Assembly (NCBI GenBank): GCA_017544265.1
Contig: JAFYEM010000029.1
Coordinates: 1 to 64,000, forward strand
Direction of reading: 5' to 3'
DNA from: Bacteroidales bacterium
GTDB taxonomy: Bacteria; Bacteroidota; Bacteroidia; Bacteroidales; UBA932
DNA: 64,000 bases
Positions 43,578-52,985 of the stretch are shown here, piece after piece. Both the position numbers and the translations under genes were made by a program. The notes beneath the pieces are model-generated. The model saw only the letters and a list, made by a program, of their open reading frames with translations, was not told the DNA's origin and did not search any database. How positions within the stretch are numbered: position 1 is the stretch's first letter; the number at the start of each line of letters is the position of its first letter.

Positions 43578-43600
43578 TCGGTAAGAATATATTTTGTCCC

Positions 43601-45847
43601 ATGAAAAAGTTTGCTTTAAGCCTGTTTGCAGTACTGTCCATATTTGCCTGCACTCCTGAGAAAAAAACCGATTACGATGACATAAACAGCGGAAAACCGG
43701 ATCCCGGAGGAATCCCTGCCGGCGAAATTGTTGAGATTACAGCGTTTAACATCGAAGGTATGGAAGACGGAAATAATGAAATGTCCGTCAGTGTTCCGGT
43801 CAATGCAGGAAGAACGGATTTATCTATAAGCCTGACTCCCGCAGACGCCGTCCCGTCCAGGGATATGGGCGTTTCCGCCGACAATAGCGAGACGGTGGAT
43901 TACGGCCTTAACAACAATGGACTGTACTTCACGCCGAAGGCTATGGGCAAAGTTACCCTGACGCTTACTCCCCGAAAAGGACGCCTGAGCGGTAAGAAAG
44001 TACATGTGACCGTAACCGATAAACCCGCCGAGCCTGTTGCTGTCTCCATTGCGAAGACCGGCAGCGGTTACAAGGACGGTGTCCTGCAACTGACAGAGGG
44101 AGATTCCTTCTCCATAAAGGCCAGTGTCAAGGATGACAAGGGCAACAATTCCCCTTCCGAACCACTGACCTGGGAGGTCGTTGAAGGCGGGGATTATATA
44201 GCCATTGACAAAAGCGGCAAGGTGACTGCGAAGCCCATTTCCGAAAACAGCGGAAAGTCTGCGAAGGTAAAAGTCACTGTCACCTCGACAGCGGGTTCGG
44301 CCAGCCCTCTCAGCGACGAAGTCAGCATCGACATCGCCGCAATAGTGAAAATAACCATAGACCGTAGCGGCAGCAGTGCGAATGTCTTCACCATTACTGC
44401 CGGCGGCAGCTCCCTGGCGCTCAAGGCGAAGGTCTATAACAGCCGCGAAGAAGAGGTGTCCAAAGACATAATCTGGTCAAAGACTGCGGGTGACCCCAAA
44501 GTGACTGTGGATTCGGAGGGAAAAGTCACGGCAGAGGACGGCGCTACGCAGAATGCCACTATTCAGGCAAAGGTGTCCGAGAAGACATCAGTCTATGATG
44601 CAGTGCTCGTCAAGGTGGTTCCTCTGCCTGCTGAGGTGGTCCTCAGTAATTTCAGCGGTACTTATACCAAGGGAACCAGCGGTTACGACGACGGTGACAA
44701 CTATTATGTGAAAATTGGAAACAAACTGAGTTTCAAGGCCACGGTTTCCCCTGCAGGAGCAGACCAGGCCATTGTAGTCGAATCCCATAAAACTGTTTCC
44801 AGCAATCCTGGAGAAATAAAGATTACAACAACCCCTGTCTCTTCCGGGACGACTGTCCAGATAGAAGCTGTTTCTCCCGGTAACGCTACTTTCAGAGTAT
44901 ACGTCAAGTCCGCGTCACAAACCAAAGTAAATAAAATGTTCTATGTCAACGTAGATGATTATGTGGCGTCTGATATCAAACCCGGAGACTATGTGTATTA
45001 CAACTCTTCGACCGGCAAGTTCAAGAGCGTCGACTGCGGGCTCAGACGGGTCTATTCACCGGCTTCTCGGGGTTATGAAGCCTCTGACGGCACAAGGAGC
45101 AGCGAACCCCGTCCTCTTTCATCTCCTGGCTCTGGCTATGATTACATAGGTATTTTAGCATCCCTGAACCTGCCTTCGAGTGATGACTTCCTGAGGCTGT
45201 CGCTTCTGGAGCAGTGCCGGAACAATACTTCTGATCTGTGTAAACTCAACACTTTCCGCAAGAGCAACCTTCCGGGGTTTGAGAATTCCTCCAGTGTCCA
45301 CGCCCTTGTGCTCTGCAAAAACCAGTCTGAGGATATGATCTTCCAGAGTTCGACGGAAACCATAGCGCAGACCAATGACAAGAGCGACGATGGCTTTTAC
45401 CAGTATCAACTGAAGAACGTGGTGGCGTTGAGTAAAAATGAAAGCGAGAAGGGTTACGGAGAGTACGTCAAGTATGGACTTCTCAACCACCTTCTGCTGA
45501 ATTTCTACAATACAAAGCTGAAAAAATTCAACGAATTCAATGTCCGCCCGGTCGCATACGTCGCCACTATGACAAATATTCCCAAACTGACTCCCGGCAG
45601 CGGAAAGAGATCTACGGGATGGTTCCTTCCCGGCGAGGGCGAGTGGAGTATGATCAGCTCGAATCTTGAACTTGTCAGTCTCTCTCTTAAAAAGAGCGGT
45701 TTCGGTTCTTTGAATTCTTCGATGTATTTCTGGCTGCCGTCTGAGTATGATGAGGAAAATGCGATGTATGGCAAACCTAACGGTAATACTTATCAGTGTG
45801 ACAAGAATGAAAATCAGTTTCCTGCCCGTCCAATGCTTTACTTGTAA
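43601..45847 (+). CDS. Ig-like (BIG2-type) surface lipoprotein
   Basis: A 748-residue protein with a lipoprotein signal (MKKFALSLFAVLSIFAC), then about four bacterial Ig-like repeats (about 45-440). These show BIG2-style strands such as ITWxxxxGDYIAIDKSGKVTAK. A C-terminal domain (from about 452) begins KPGDYVYYNSSTGKF and contains TGWFLPGEGEW and FWLPSEYDEEN, resembling the DUF1566/Fibrobacter paralogous domain. The same domain ends the next gene's product, so the two are paralogues. Probably cell-surface; ligand unknown. The codon use looks more A+T-rich than the flanking genes. Confidence 0.75.
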   Translation: MKKFALSLFAVLSIFACTPEKKTDYDDINSGKPDPGGIPAGEIVEITAFNIEGMEDGNNEMSVSVPVNAGRTDLSISLTPADAVPSRDMGVSADNSETVDYGLNNNGLYFTPKAMGKVTLTLTPRKGRLSGKKVHVTVTDKPAEPVAVSIAKTGSGYKDGVLQLTEGDSFSIKASVKDDKGNNSPSEPLTWEVVEGGDYIAIDKSGKVTAKPISENSGKSAKVKVTVTSTAGSASPLSDEVSIDIAAIVKITIDRSGSSANVFTITAGGSSLALKAKVYNSREEEVSKDIIWSKTAGDPKVTVDSEGKVTAEDGATQNATIQAKVSEKTSVYDAVLVKVVPLPAEVVLSNFSGTYTKGTSGYDDGDNYYVKIGNKLSFKATVSPAGADQAIVVESHKTVSSNPGEIKITTTPVSSGTTVQIEAVSPGNATFRVYVKSASQTKVNKMFYVNVDDYVASDIKPGDYVYYNSSTGKFKSVDCGLRRVYSPASRGYEASDGTRSSEPRPLSSPGSGYDYIGILASLNLPSSDDFLRLSLLEQCRNNTSDLCKLNTFRKSNLPGFENSSSVHALVLCKNQSEDMIFQSSTETIAQTNDKSDDGFYQYQLKNVVALSKNESEKGYGEYVKYGLLNHLLLNFYNTKLKKFNEFNVRPVAYVATMTNIPKLTPGSGKRSTGWFLPGEGEWSMISSNLELVSLSLKKSGFGSLNSSMYFWLPSEYDEENAMYGKPNGNTYQCDKNENQFPARPMLYL

Positions 45848-45869
45848 CTATTGAACCATCGGAAGACCC

Positions 45870-47585
45870 ATGAAAAAGATACTGTCATTTATCGCCTTGA
45901 CCGCGCTTCTTTTTTCTTGTACAAAGGGTAACAGCAGTTCCGAAAACGATGATATCGGGGGCGGAGAAGAGTACTCCGGTGGCGTCGTTTCCATCAATGT
46001 CCCTGAGTCCATTGCGCTGCTTGCGGGAAGCGGTGAGACCCTGATACCGATTATACTGGAACCGTCCGGCCTGGATGTGGAAAAGTATATTTCGGTGAGC
46101 GGGGGAGATGATGCTGTCTTTACCTGGAGACTGTCAGGCCAGGGAATTTTCGTTACTCCTGTTGCTTCCGGAAGCGCTCAGCTGAAAGTCAAGGCCCTGC
46201 AAGGCCGTGCCTCCGACAAAGATATTACTATTCAGGTCATAAACGGCATAAAGAGTTTCAGCATAGATTTTTCCCCGGCCTGGGCAATGCCGTACATCTC
46301 CGGTACAATGACTTGCCTCACTGTGGGGAAGAAGTATCTTATGCGTGCCAGTATTACGGATGATGATTCCCATACCGTAAACACTCCTGTCCAGTGGAAG
46401 GTGGAAGGCGAGGGGATTCAGCTCGTGTCCAACGGACTGAACGGTGAAATAACTGTTACCGGGGCCCAAAAGACGGCGACTATCACAGCTACTCTTCCGG
46501 TGGGTGGTAAATCAGTATCCAAACTTGTCTATACCTATGCGGCTCCGACCGCGATAGTGCTTAGTGAGGACAGCTCTTCCATGGAGCTTAAATCCAAAGT
46601 CCCAAAGATATTCTATGCCCGGGTAGAACCCGAGGGAGCCATCCAGAACCTCTCGGTATCGTCATCTTCCGGCATACTGACATGCAATGCCTCTTCCGCA
46701 GGCTCAGGCAACTGGACCACCAGACTTGAGTTAAAGGCAAGCGAAAGCAGTCACAGTCAATTATCTCTGGATCTGGCTTCGGCTGTGTCTACGAGTGTAA
46801 GCAGATCTGTAAGTATCTCCGTCACTGATTTTGACGCAAATGACGTGAAATCGGGGGACTATGTCTATTATAATTCCTCCACAAGGAAATTCCGTTCATC
46901 TGACTGCGGAAAGCGATATGACGGATGGAGCTACAAGGATAATCTGGTTCAGCCTGACCCGGATTCCGGTGAGGAATATGTGGGAATTATCATGAAAGTT
47001 CTCGACAACTCCAATCTCCCCACGGCATCGTTCCACGGCCTCACCGAATCCAAACTTGCCGGACTGTCCAACAGTCCGGGTAAGCATGTAATGGTATGGT
47101 CAAAGAAAGAAGTAAAGACTTTCTGGGACTTCGATTCACCCAATACGCAGAGATATCAGTCTTCCTGGGGTACGGATGAGTATGGTTTCATATTTACGGA
47201 GAAACTCACGGCCTACAATATCGACATAATTCGGGCGTTGAAAAATAGTTTCCCGTCTATAGGTAATTATTCAAACGGTACGACAGGCTGGTTTATTCCT
47301 CAAAGGTCATCATGTTTTTCCTCTGCCCACATTCTTAACAGTGTCGAGTATTCTTTTGGTACTTCAGGAACGATGGATTTCCGGGTAAAGTACGAGGACT
47401 ACCCTTATAAGGGTTATTGGACTCCATCTGATGACCCTGACGGATTAGCCAGAATAGTCGTGATTGAAGCTCAATCGACGAACGGAAGCTGGTATATTGA
47501 AACTGGTACACGCTACGGCAATAAGGATCAGAATCGCTCCGGGGACACTCACGTATATCTGCTCCGCCCGGCATTCATAATATAG
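45870..47585 (+). CDS. Ig-like surface lipoprotein, paralogue of upstream gene
   Basis: A 571-residue protein with a lipoprotein signal (MKKILSFIALTALLFSC), fewer Ig-like repeats than its neighbour, and the same C-terminal domain from about residue 319 (KSGDYVYYNSSTRKF, TGWFIPQRSS, GYWTPSDD). The 22-base spacing suggests co-transcription with the upstream paralogue. The TAG stop shares a base with the GTG start of the chromate transporter subunit. The role is unknown; surface adhesion or glycan contact are guesses. Confidence 0.75.
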   Translation: MKKILSFIALTALLFSCTKGNSSSENDDIGGGEEYSGGVVSINVPESIALLAGSGETLIPIILEPSGLDVEKYISVSGGDDAVFTWRLSGQGIFVTPVASGSAQLKVKALQGRASDKDITIQVINGIKSFSIDFSPAWAMPYISGTMTCLTVGKKYLMRASITDDDSHTVNTPVQWKVEGEGIQLVSNGLNGEITVTGAQKTATITATLPVGGKSVSKLVYTYAAPTAIVLSEDSSSMELKSKVPKIFYARVEPEGAIQNLSVSSSSGILTCNASSAGSGNWTTRLELKASESSHSQLSLDLASAVSTSVSRSVSISVTDFDANDVKSGDYVYYNSSTRKFRSSDCGKRYDGWSYKDNLVQPDPDSGEEYVGIIMKVLDNSNLPTASFHGLTESKLAGLSNSPGKHVMVWSKKEVKTFWDFDSPNTQRYQSSWGTDEYGFIFTEKLTAYNIDIIRALKNSFPSIGNYSNGTTGWFIPQRSSCFSSAHILNSVEYSFGTSGTMDFRVKYEDYPYKGYWTPSDDPDGLARIVVIEAQSTNGSWYIETGTRYGNKDQNRSGDTHVYLLRPAFII

Positions 47586-48142
47586 TGCAGGAAGCCGGAA
47601 AAATATCGCTCTGGCGTATTTTTGCCGTTTTCGCCAGAATCGGTGCCTTCACGTTCGGCGGCGGTTTTGCGATGCTTCCGCTTATAAGTTCGGAGATGAA
47701 GCGCCGTGGCTGGATAGACGAGGATGAAATGCCGGACATAATAGCGCTGTCGCAGAGCGCGCCCGGACTTCTCGCCGTCAATATTTCCATTTTCGCCGGC
47801 TACCGGCTGCGCGGTCTGGGTGGAAGCATAGCGGCGACACTCGGGGCAGTACTGCCGTCCTTCGTGGCTATACTCCTGGTTGCTATGGTCTTTTCATCCT
47901 TCAAGGACAATCCCTGGGTGCTGAGGGCTTTCCAGGGCCTCCGCCCGGTGGTCATAGCCCTTATAGTGGTGCCCATGCTGTCCATGGCCCGCAGCAGCAA
48001 TCAGAGCTGGTGGGCATGGGCGCTGTCCGCGGCCGCCCTTGTCGCGGTGGCGTTTCTGGGCATTTCTCCTGTCTGGATACTGCTGTGCGTCGGGGTGACG
48101 GCTTTCGCCCTTACCTGGTTCAAAGAGCATAGGAATAAATGA
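47585..48142 (+). CDS. Chromate transporter, N-terminal-half protein
   Basis: A 185-residue membrane protein equivalent to half of ChrA. It has the family start RIGAFTFGGGFAMLPLISSEM and the SQSAPGLLAVNISIFAGYRL motif, then hydrophobic helices. Short-chain CHR proteins work as pairs encoded side by side. The substrate may be chromate or another anion. The GTG at 47585 overlaps the preceding TAG by one base; no better ATG exists. The stop overlaps the partner gene as ATGA. Confidence 0.88.
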   Translation: MQEAGKISLWRIFAVFARIGAFTFGGGFAMLPLISSEMKRRGWIDEDEMPDIIALSQSAPGLLAVNISIFAGYRLRGLGGSIAATLGAVLPSFVAILLVAMVFSSFKDNPWVLRAFQGLRPVVIALIVVPMLSMARSSNQSWWAWALSAAALVAVAFLGISPVWILLCVGVTAFALTWFKEHRNK

Positions 48143-48768
48143 CGGATACCATCATACTGCTTCTTCAGCTGTTCTGGACTTTCCTTCTGATCGGCACCTT
48201 CACAATCGGCGGCGGATATGCCATGCTGTCCCTCATCCAGGGAGAGGTGGTTGTGCATCACGCCTGGCTCAGCGAGAAGACCTTCACGGACATCGTGGCT
48301 ATTTCCCAGATGACTCCCGGCCCCATCGGGATAAACACTGCAACCTATGTGGGCTACGATGTGCTGTCGGCTGCAAGCGGAAGCCATCTGCTTGGAATCC
48401 TCGGCTCGTTTGCCGCGACTCTTGCCCTGGTGCTGCCGTCTTTCGTGATTATGCTGATGATAGTGCGCTTCTATCAGAAATTCAAGTCTAACCGTCTCTT
48501 CGAGGGTGTTATGGGTGCCATCCGCCCCACTGTCGCGGGACTTATAGGAGCCGCCGCCGTGGTGCTTACGCTGAAAGCGACATGGCTGCCCCCCGAAGCA
48601 GGCAGCATACTGCCTTCGGGGCTTACCATAGATATTGTCAGGGAAAACTTTCCGGACTGGAAATCATGGCTGCTTTTTGCCGCCGCATTCGCCGCGTCCT
48701 GGTGGGGAAAAGTCAGCCCCATACTGCTTCTTCTCATAGCAGCCGGGGCCGGACTTCTGCTTTACTGA
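48139..48768 (+). CDS. Chromate transporter, C-terminal-half protein
   Basis: A 209-residue membrane protein, the second member of the short-chain CHR pair. It has LIGTFTIGGGYAMLSLIQGEVV and SQMTPGPIGINTATYVGY, the motif counterparts of the first subunit, in a fold expected to be of opposite topology. Start in an ATGA overlap. It ends directly against the convergent acyl-activating enzyme gene with no gap and no visible terminator. Confidence 0.88.
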   Translation: MTDTIILLLQLFWTFLLIGTFTIGGGYAMLSLIQGEVVVHHAWLSEKTFTDIVAISQMTPGPIGINTATYVGYDVLSAASGSHLLGILGSFAATLALVLPSFVIMLMIVRFYQKFKSNRLFEGVMGAIRPTVAGLIGAAAVVLTLKATWLPPEAGSILPSGLTIDIVRENFPDWKSWLLFAAAFAASWWGKVSPILLLLIAAGAGLLLY

Positions 48769-50460
48769 TTATTTTTTATCACCCTCTTTTTTGGATTCTG
48801 AGGATGAATCGCTCCTGAATCCTTTGTAGAGGAAGCGGCGTATCTTCTGTGTGGCTGTCTTCTCGAAGGGCTCCTTCATGGCATCCACCTCGCTTATCTT
48901 GGAACTCTTTCCGACCTTTTTGTTGACCCATTCCAGTACGGCGGCCTTGCGGGCCTGGAGGCTTTCGAAGAAGCGTTCCTCTCCTTCCAGGTCCCAGTTC
49001 AGCACATTGTCGTCGAATTTCACAAGGGCGACCAGTTTGCCGTCGCGTTCCATGACAAGGGATTCGTTCACGCCCTCCAGGTCGTTGATGACCTGCTCTA
49101 TTTCCTCGGGATAGATATTTTCTCCGGAAGGTCCGAGTATGGTGTTGTTGAGGCGGCCTTTTATATAATAATAGCCGTCTTTGTCCACAGTCGCGACATC
49201 GTGGGTGCGGAACCAGCCTTCATCATCTATGACTTCCAGGGTGCGTTCAGGGTCACGGTAATAACCGAGCATCACATTGGCTCCCCGGCAGACTATTTCG
49301 CCTTCTCCGGTTTCCGGATCCACATTGTCCAGCTTGACTTCGACTCCGAAGGATGCGATGCCTATGGAACCGACCTTGGTGCGTCCGACCATGGCGTTGC
49401 AAACCAGCGGGGCGCATTCAGTGAGTCCGTATCCTATGGCGTAGGGGAAGCGGCATTTCTTCAGGAATTCTTCCACGACAGGATCCAGTTTAGCCCCGCC
49501 GACGCCGAAGAAATGGAGTTTTCCGCCGAAGGTCTTGTACAGTCTTCCGCCCACGAGAATATACAGCAGCCAGGGCATCTTTTCCTGCATCCAGGTGAGT
49601 GTCTTGCTCTTTTTGATGGTCGGCAGGACGCTGCTCTTGTAGATTTTTTCTATAATGAGGGGCACGGAACACATCACCGTAGGGCGGATGGCTTTCAGTG
49701 CCGGCAGCAGTACGCTCGCCGTCGGGGGCTTCTGGATATAATAGACACAGGCGCCCACGAAAAATGGATAGAGGCAGCCGATGGTGAGTTCGTAGGTGTG
49801 CGCCATCGGGAGAATCGACAGGAAACGGTCTTTCTCGTTGCAGGGCTCCGCTTTCAGCGATTCTATGATATTGTGGCAGAGGTTCCGGTGCGAGAGCATG
49901 ACGCCCTTGGCCTTTCCGGTGGTGCCGGAGGTATAGATAATGGCCGCCAGGTCGTCAGGAATGGGGTGCTTCACCCAGCCGTCGCATTCGAAGGCGTTGC
50001 GGTCTTTATGTATGAACTCGAAGGTCTCTATGTCAACGACGAGGGTGAGCCGGGAGATTACATCTTCCGATAGTTTGGACAGGAAGCGGCGGGAGATGAA
50101 AATCACCTTGCTCTCCGAGTGGGTGAGGATATTCTCGACTTCCTGCGGGGATGAATCGGGAAGAATTGGGATTGCCACCCTGCCGTAGGCCACGGCGCTG
50201 AAAAAGGCGATGGTCCAGTTGGGCATGTTCTGCGACAGGATTGCCACCTTGTCACCGGTGGATATGCCGAAGCGGGACATCCTGATGGACAGCAGTTCGC
50301 ACTTGTCGCGGAACTCCCCGTAGGTATAGCCGCCGCTGCCGTCCGCATACTGGGAGACCCGGCGCTTGCGGTATTTATTAGTGGAGAAGGCAAACAGCTT
50401 GCCGAGAGTGGAACAGTACCGCTCCCGGGAGCCGAGTCTTGTCTTGTATGGTTTTCTCAT
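48769..50460 (-). CDS. Long-chain acyl-activating enzyme (acyl-CoA/ACP synthetase family)
   Basis: A 563-residue ANL-superfamily enzyme that activates a carboxylic acid as acyl-adenylate. The P-loop is IIYTSGTTGKAKGVMLSH (about 189-206), followed by GYGLTECAPLV and the hinge/C-terminal YIKGRLNNTILGPSGENIYPEEIE. Unlike the NRPS adenylation domains it has no carrier domain. It follows a PlsC-like acyltransferase by four bases, so the pair may recycle fatty acids into phospholipids. Confidence 0.88.
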   Translation of the reverse strand: MRKPYKTRLGSRERYCSTLGKLFAFSTNKYRKRRVSQYADGSGGYTYGEFRDKCELLSIRMSRFGISTGDKVAILSQNMPNWTIAFFSAVAYGRVAIPILPDSSPQEVENILTHSESKVIFISRRFLSKLSEDVISRLTLVVDIETFEFIHKDRNAFECDGWVKHPIPDDLAAIIYTSGTTGKAKGVMLSHRNLCHNIIESLKAEPCNEKDRFLSILPMAHTYELTIGCLYPFFVGACVYYIQKPPTASVLLPALKAIRPTVMCSVPLIIEKIYKSSVLPTIKKSKTLTWMQEKMPWLLYILVGGRLYKTFGGKLHFFGVGGAKLDPVVEEFLKKCRFPYAIGYGLTECAPLVCNAMVGRTKVGSIGIASFGVEVKLDNVDPETGEGEIVCRGANVMLGYYRDPERTLEVIDDEGWFRTHDVATVDKDGYYYIKGRLNNTILGPSGENIYPEEIEQVINDLEGVNESLVMERDGKLVALVKFDDNVLNWDLEGEERFFESLQARKAAVLEWVNKKVGKSSKISEVDAMKEPFEKTATQKIRRFLYKGFRSDSSSESKKEGDKK

Positions 50461-50464
50461 AGCT

Positions 50465-51046
50465 CTAATGAGTTACATAGCAGTCCTTGTGCTTGCCGAC
50501 CAGCCCGAGGCTTTCATAATAGGCCTGAACTCTCTGGAGATCGGCCCTGGCATCGTCCGTGAGCTCTATTCTTTCGCCGCAGCCGACCCTTTTGCGGCCC
50601 CAGTCGAAGAAGCCGGCATAGACGGTCGCTCCAGTTTCCTTTGCAATCAGGTGGAATCCGCTCTTCCAGCGTTTTACAGGCTTGCGGGTCCCTTCCGGGG
50701 CTATGGCGAGATGGAAAACTTCATCCTGCTCCATCTCATTTATAAGGCTCTTCACCATGGCGGCTGCGCTGGAACGGTCCACCGGGATACAGCCACAGGC
50801 GCGAAGCAGGTTTCCAAGGGGCCAGAAGAAGAATTCCTTCTTGATCATCACGTGGGCCACCTTGCCGAACTGGGTGTAGAAAAGATACGAAATCAAAAAG
50901 TCCCAGACAGAGGTGTGGGGCACTCCGAGGACAATGGCTTTTTTCTCTTCCATGGGTCCTCCGACCGTGGTCCAGCCCATTTTCCGCAGCAGCCAGCCGC
51001 AGAAACGGGCCCATCCTTTGGAATATTCTTTCTTTCTGGTTTTCAT
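50465..51046 (-). CDS. PlsC-like 1-acyl-glycerol-3-phosphate acyltransferase family protein
   Basis: A 193-residue membrane-associated acyltransferase. The catalytic HxxxxD motif is HTSVWD (44-49) and the phosphate-binding motif is PEGTR (117-121). It is short, as in the lysophospholipid acyltransferase subgroup. It sits between parE and the acyl-activating enzyme (gaps of 6 and 4 bases), which would supply its acyl donor. Confidence 0.87.
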   Translation of the reverse strand: MKTRKKEYSKGWARFCGWLLRKMGWTTVGGPMEEKKAIVLGVPHTSVWDFLISYLFYTQFGKVAHVMIKKEFFFWPLGNLLRACGCIPVDRSSAAAMVKSLINEMEQDEVFHLAIAPEGTRKPVKRWKSGFHLIAKETGATVYAGFFDWGRKRVGCGERIELTDDARADLQRVQAYYESLGLVGKHKDCYVTH

Positions 51047-51052
51047 CTTGGA

Positions 51053-52960
51053 CTAAATGTTGACGTCTTCAAGTTCTTTCTCGCTGCGAAGGTTCTGCAT
51101 TATGAAAAGCTGCCTCTCGGAAGTATTGTCACCCATATAGAATTCCATAATGTCCTGCAGCGATTCTTCTTCTGCCAGCCGGACCTGGTCCAGCCGGATT
51201 TTGTCGCCGATAAACTCTACGAATTCGCCAGGGGAAATCTCTCCGAGGCCTTTGAAACGGGTAATCTCCACTTTTCCGCTGAGTTTCTCCACGGCGCGGT
51301 CCCTTTCCTCGATGGAGTAGCAGTAAAGGGTATCTTTCTTGTTACGGACCCTGAAGAGGGGAGTCTGCAGGATATAGACATGTCCGCGGCGGATAAGGTC
51401 CGGATAGTATTTCATGAAGAAGGTCAGCAGCAGCAGGCGGATATGCATTCCGTCGTCATCCGCATCTGTCGCCACAATGATATTGTTGTAGCGGAGGTTG
51501 TCGAGGTCATCCTCAACGCCAAGGGCGGAAATGAGAAGATTGAGTTCTTCGTTCTCGGCCACTTTCTTGCGACCGTACTTGAATGAATTGATGGGCTTTC
51601 CTCGAAGTGAGAAAACGGCCTGGTTCAGGGCGTTGCGCACCTTGGTGATGGTTCCGCTCGCGGAGTCTCCCTCGGTGATGAAGATACTGGAGCGCTCACC
51701 CTGGTCCTCCATTCCCTTGGGCATTTTTTCGCCGCGGTGGTAGCGGCAGTCGCGGAGTTTCTTGTTATAGACATTGGCCCTCTTGTTGCGCTCGCGGGTT
51801 TTTTTCTGGATTCCGGAAATCTCCTCGCGTTCGGCCTGGGAGGCCTTTATTTTCTCCTCAATGACAGGCACTATGTCCAGGTGCATGTGCAGATAGTTGT
51901 CCAGATTCTTCGCTACAAAATCGTTGATGAAACTGCGTATGGTCTGGCCGCGGTCCGTGGCGGTGGTGCCGTCGGGATTCTTTATCTGCTTTTCCCACAT
52001 GTAGGTGGAGCCCAGTTTGGTCTTTGTCTGTCCCTCGAATATGGGTTCCTGAATCTGTATGGAAATGGCCCCCACGATACCCTGTCGGACATCTTCCGGC
52101 TTGTAGTCTTTTTTGAAGAATTCCTTGAAGGTCTTGGCGATGGCTTCGCGGTAGGCGGCCAGATGGGTACCTCCGTCGCGGGTGTTCTGGCCGTTGACGA
52201 AGGAGGCTATGTTCTCGCCGTAGGCGTTTCCGTGGGTGAGGACTATTTCAATGTCTTCGCCTTCGATGTGGATAAGGGGGTAGAGCGGGGTTTCGCTCAT
52301 GTTCTCCGCCACGAGGTCCAGAAGGCCGTTTTCGCTCTTGTATGGATTTCCGTTGAGAACCAGCGTCAGGCCTTTCTTGAGGTACGCATAGTTCTTTATC
52401 ATGGTCTCCACGAACTCCATGTGGAAGCAGTAACCTTCGAACATCAGCGGATCCGGGGTGAATCGTATCAGGGTGCCGTTTTTCTGGTTGCTTTCCCTAA
52501 GTCCGCTGTCCAGCAGTTCGCCTCTTGAGAAATGGGCGAAAGAAGACTGCCCGTCGCGGAAGGATTCCACATAGAAGTCCACGCTCATGGCATTCACGGC
52601 CTTTGTGCCTACGCCGTTCATGCCGACCGATTTCTGGAAATTAGCTGTGTCGAACTTGCCGCCGGTGTTCAGTTTGGACGTCGCGTCTATGACTTTCCCG
52701 AGCGGAATGCCGCGGCCGTAGTCGCGCACCGTCACCGAGTGCTCGTCCACGGTTATGTCTATTCTCTTTCCGAACCCCATGGAGAACTCGTCCACGGAGT
52801 TGTCAATGGTTTCTTTCAGGAGTACATAAATGCCGTCACCCTGCCTCTCGCCGTTGCCCAGGCGGCCGATATACATGCCGGCGCGGCGCCGGATGTGCTC
52901 GTTCCACTCCAGGGTCTGGATGCTGTCGTCGTTATAAGTCGTATTTACAATCTCTGCCAT
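51053..52960 (-). CDS. parE: DNA topoisomerase IV subunit B
   Basis: A 635-residue GHKL ATPase and TOPRIM subunit. N-terminal KETIDNSVDEF and VRDYGRGIPLG with VGMNGVGTKAVNAMS form the ATP site; TOPRIM motifs are ITEGDSASG and DADDDGMHI. With ParC it decatenates daughter chromosomes. The open frame extends to a TTG at 52969, but that codon overlaps a -7 box (TATTTTTG, 52967-52974), so ATG 52960 is chosen. parC is not adjacent: acyltransferase genes follow, which is unusual for this pair. Confidence 0.92.
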   Translation of the reverse strand: MAEIVNTTYNDDSIQTLEWNEHIRRRAGMYIGRLGNGERQGDGIYVLLKETIDNSVDEFSMGFGKRIDITVDEHSVTVRDYGRGIPLGKVIDATSKLNTGGKFDTANFQKSVGMNGVGTKAVNAMSVDFYVESFRDGQSSFAHFSRGELLDSGLRESNQKNGTLIRFTPDPLMFEGYCFHMEFVETMIKNYAYLKKGLTLVLNGNPYKSENGLLDLVAENMSETPLYPLIHIEGEDIEIVLTHGNAYGENIASFVNGQNTRDGGTHLAAYREAIAKTFKEFFKKDYKPEDVRQGIVGAISIQIQEPIFEGQTKTKLGSTYMWEKQIKNPDGTTATDRGQTIRSFINDFVAKNLDNYLHMHLDIVPVIEEKIKASQAEREEISGIQKKTRERNKRANVYNKKLRDCRYHRGEKMPKGMEDQGERSSIFITEGDSASGTITKVRNALNQAVFSLRGKPINSFKYGRKKVAENEELNLLISALGVEDDLDNLRYNNIIVATDADDDGMHIRLLLLTFFMKYYPDLIRRGHVYILQTPLFRVRNKKDTLYCYSIEERDRAVEKLSGKVEITRFKGLGEISPGEFVEFIGDKIRLDQVRLAEEESLQDIMEFYMGDNTSERQLFIMQNLRSEKELEDVNI

Positions 52961-52966
52961 ATTCCA

Positions 52967-52974
52967 CAAAAATA
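52967..52974 (-). promoter_or_regulatory. parE -7 box
   Basis: TATTTTTG on the minus strand matches TAnnTTTG, seven bases before ATG 52960. The upstream half of the promoter would lie in the 3' end of the GH3 gene. Confidence 0.45.
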
Positions 52975-52985
52975 CGAATTTTTTT

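Noticed and set aside
47585..48768. Chromate transporter broken by a frameshift
   Set aside because: Each half has its own complete motif set, and the halves overlap as ATGA; short-chain CHR proteins are normally encoded as two genes.
52961..52969. TTG start extending ParE by three residues
   Set aside because: It overlaps the -7 box at 52967-52974; ATG 52960 gives the family N-terminus.
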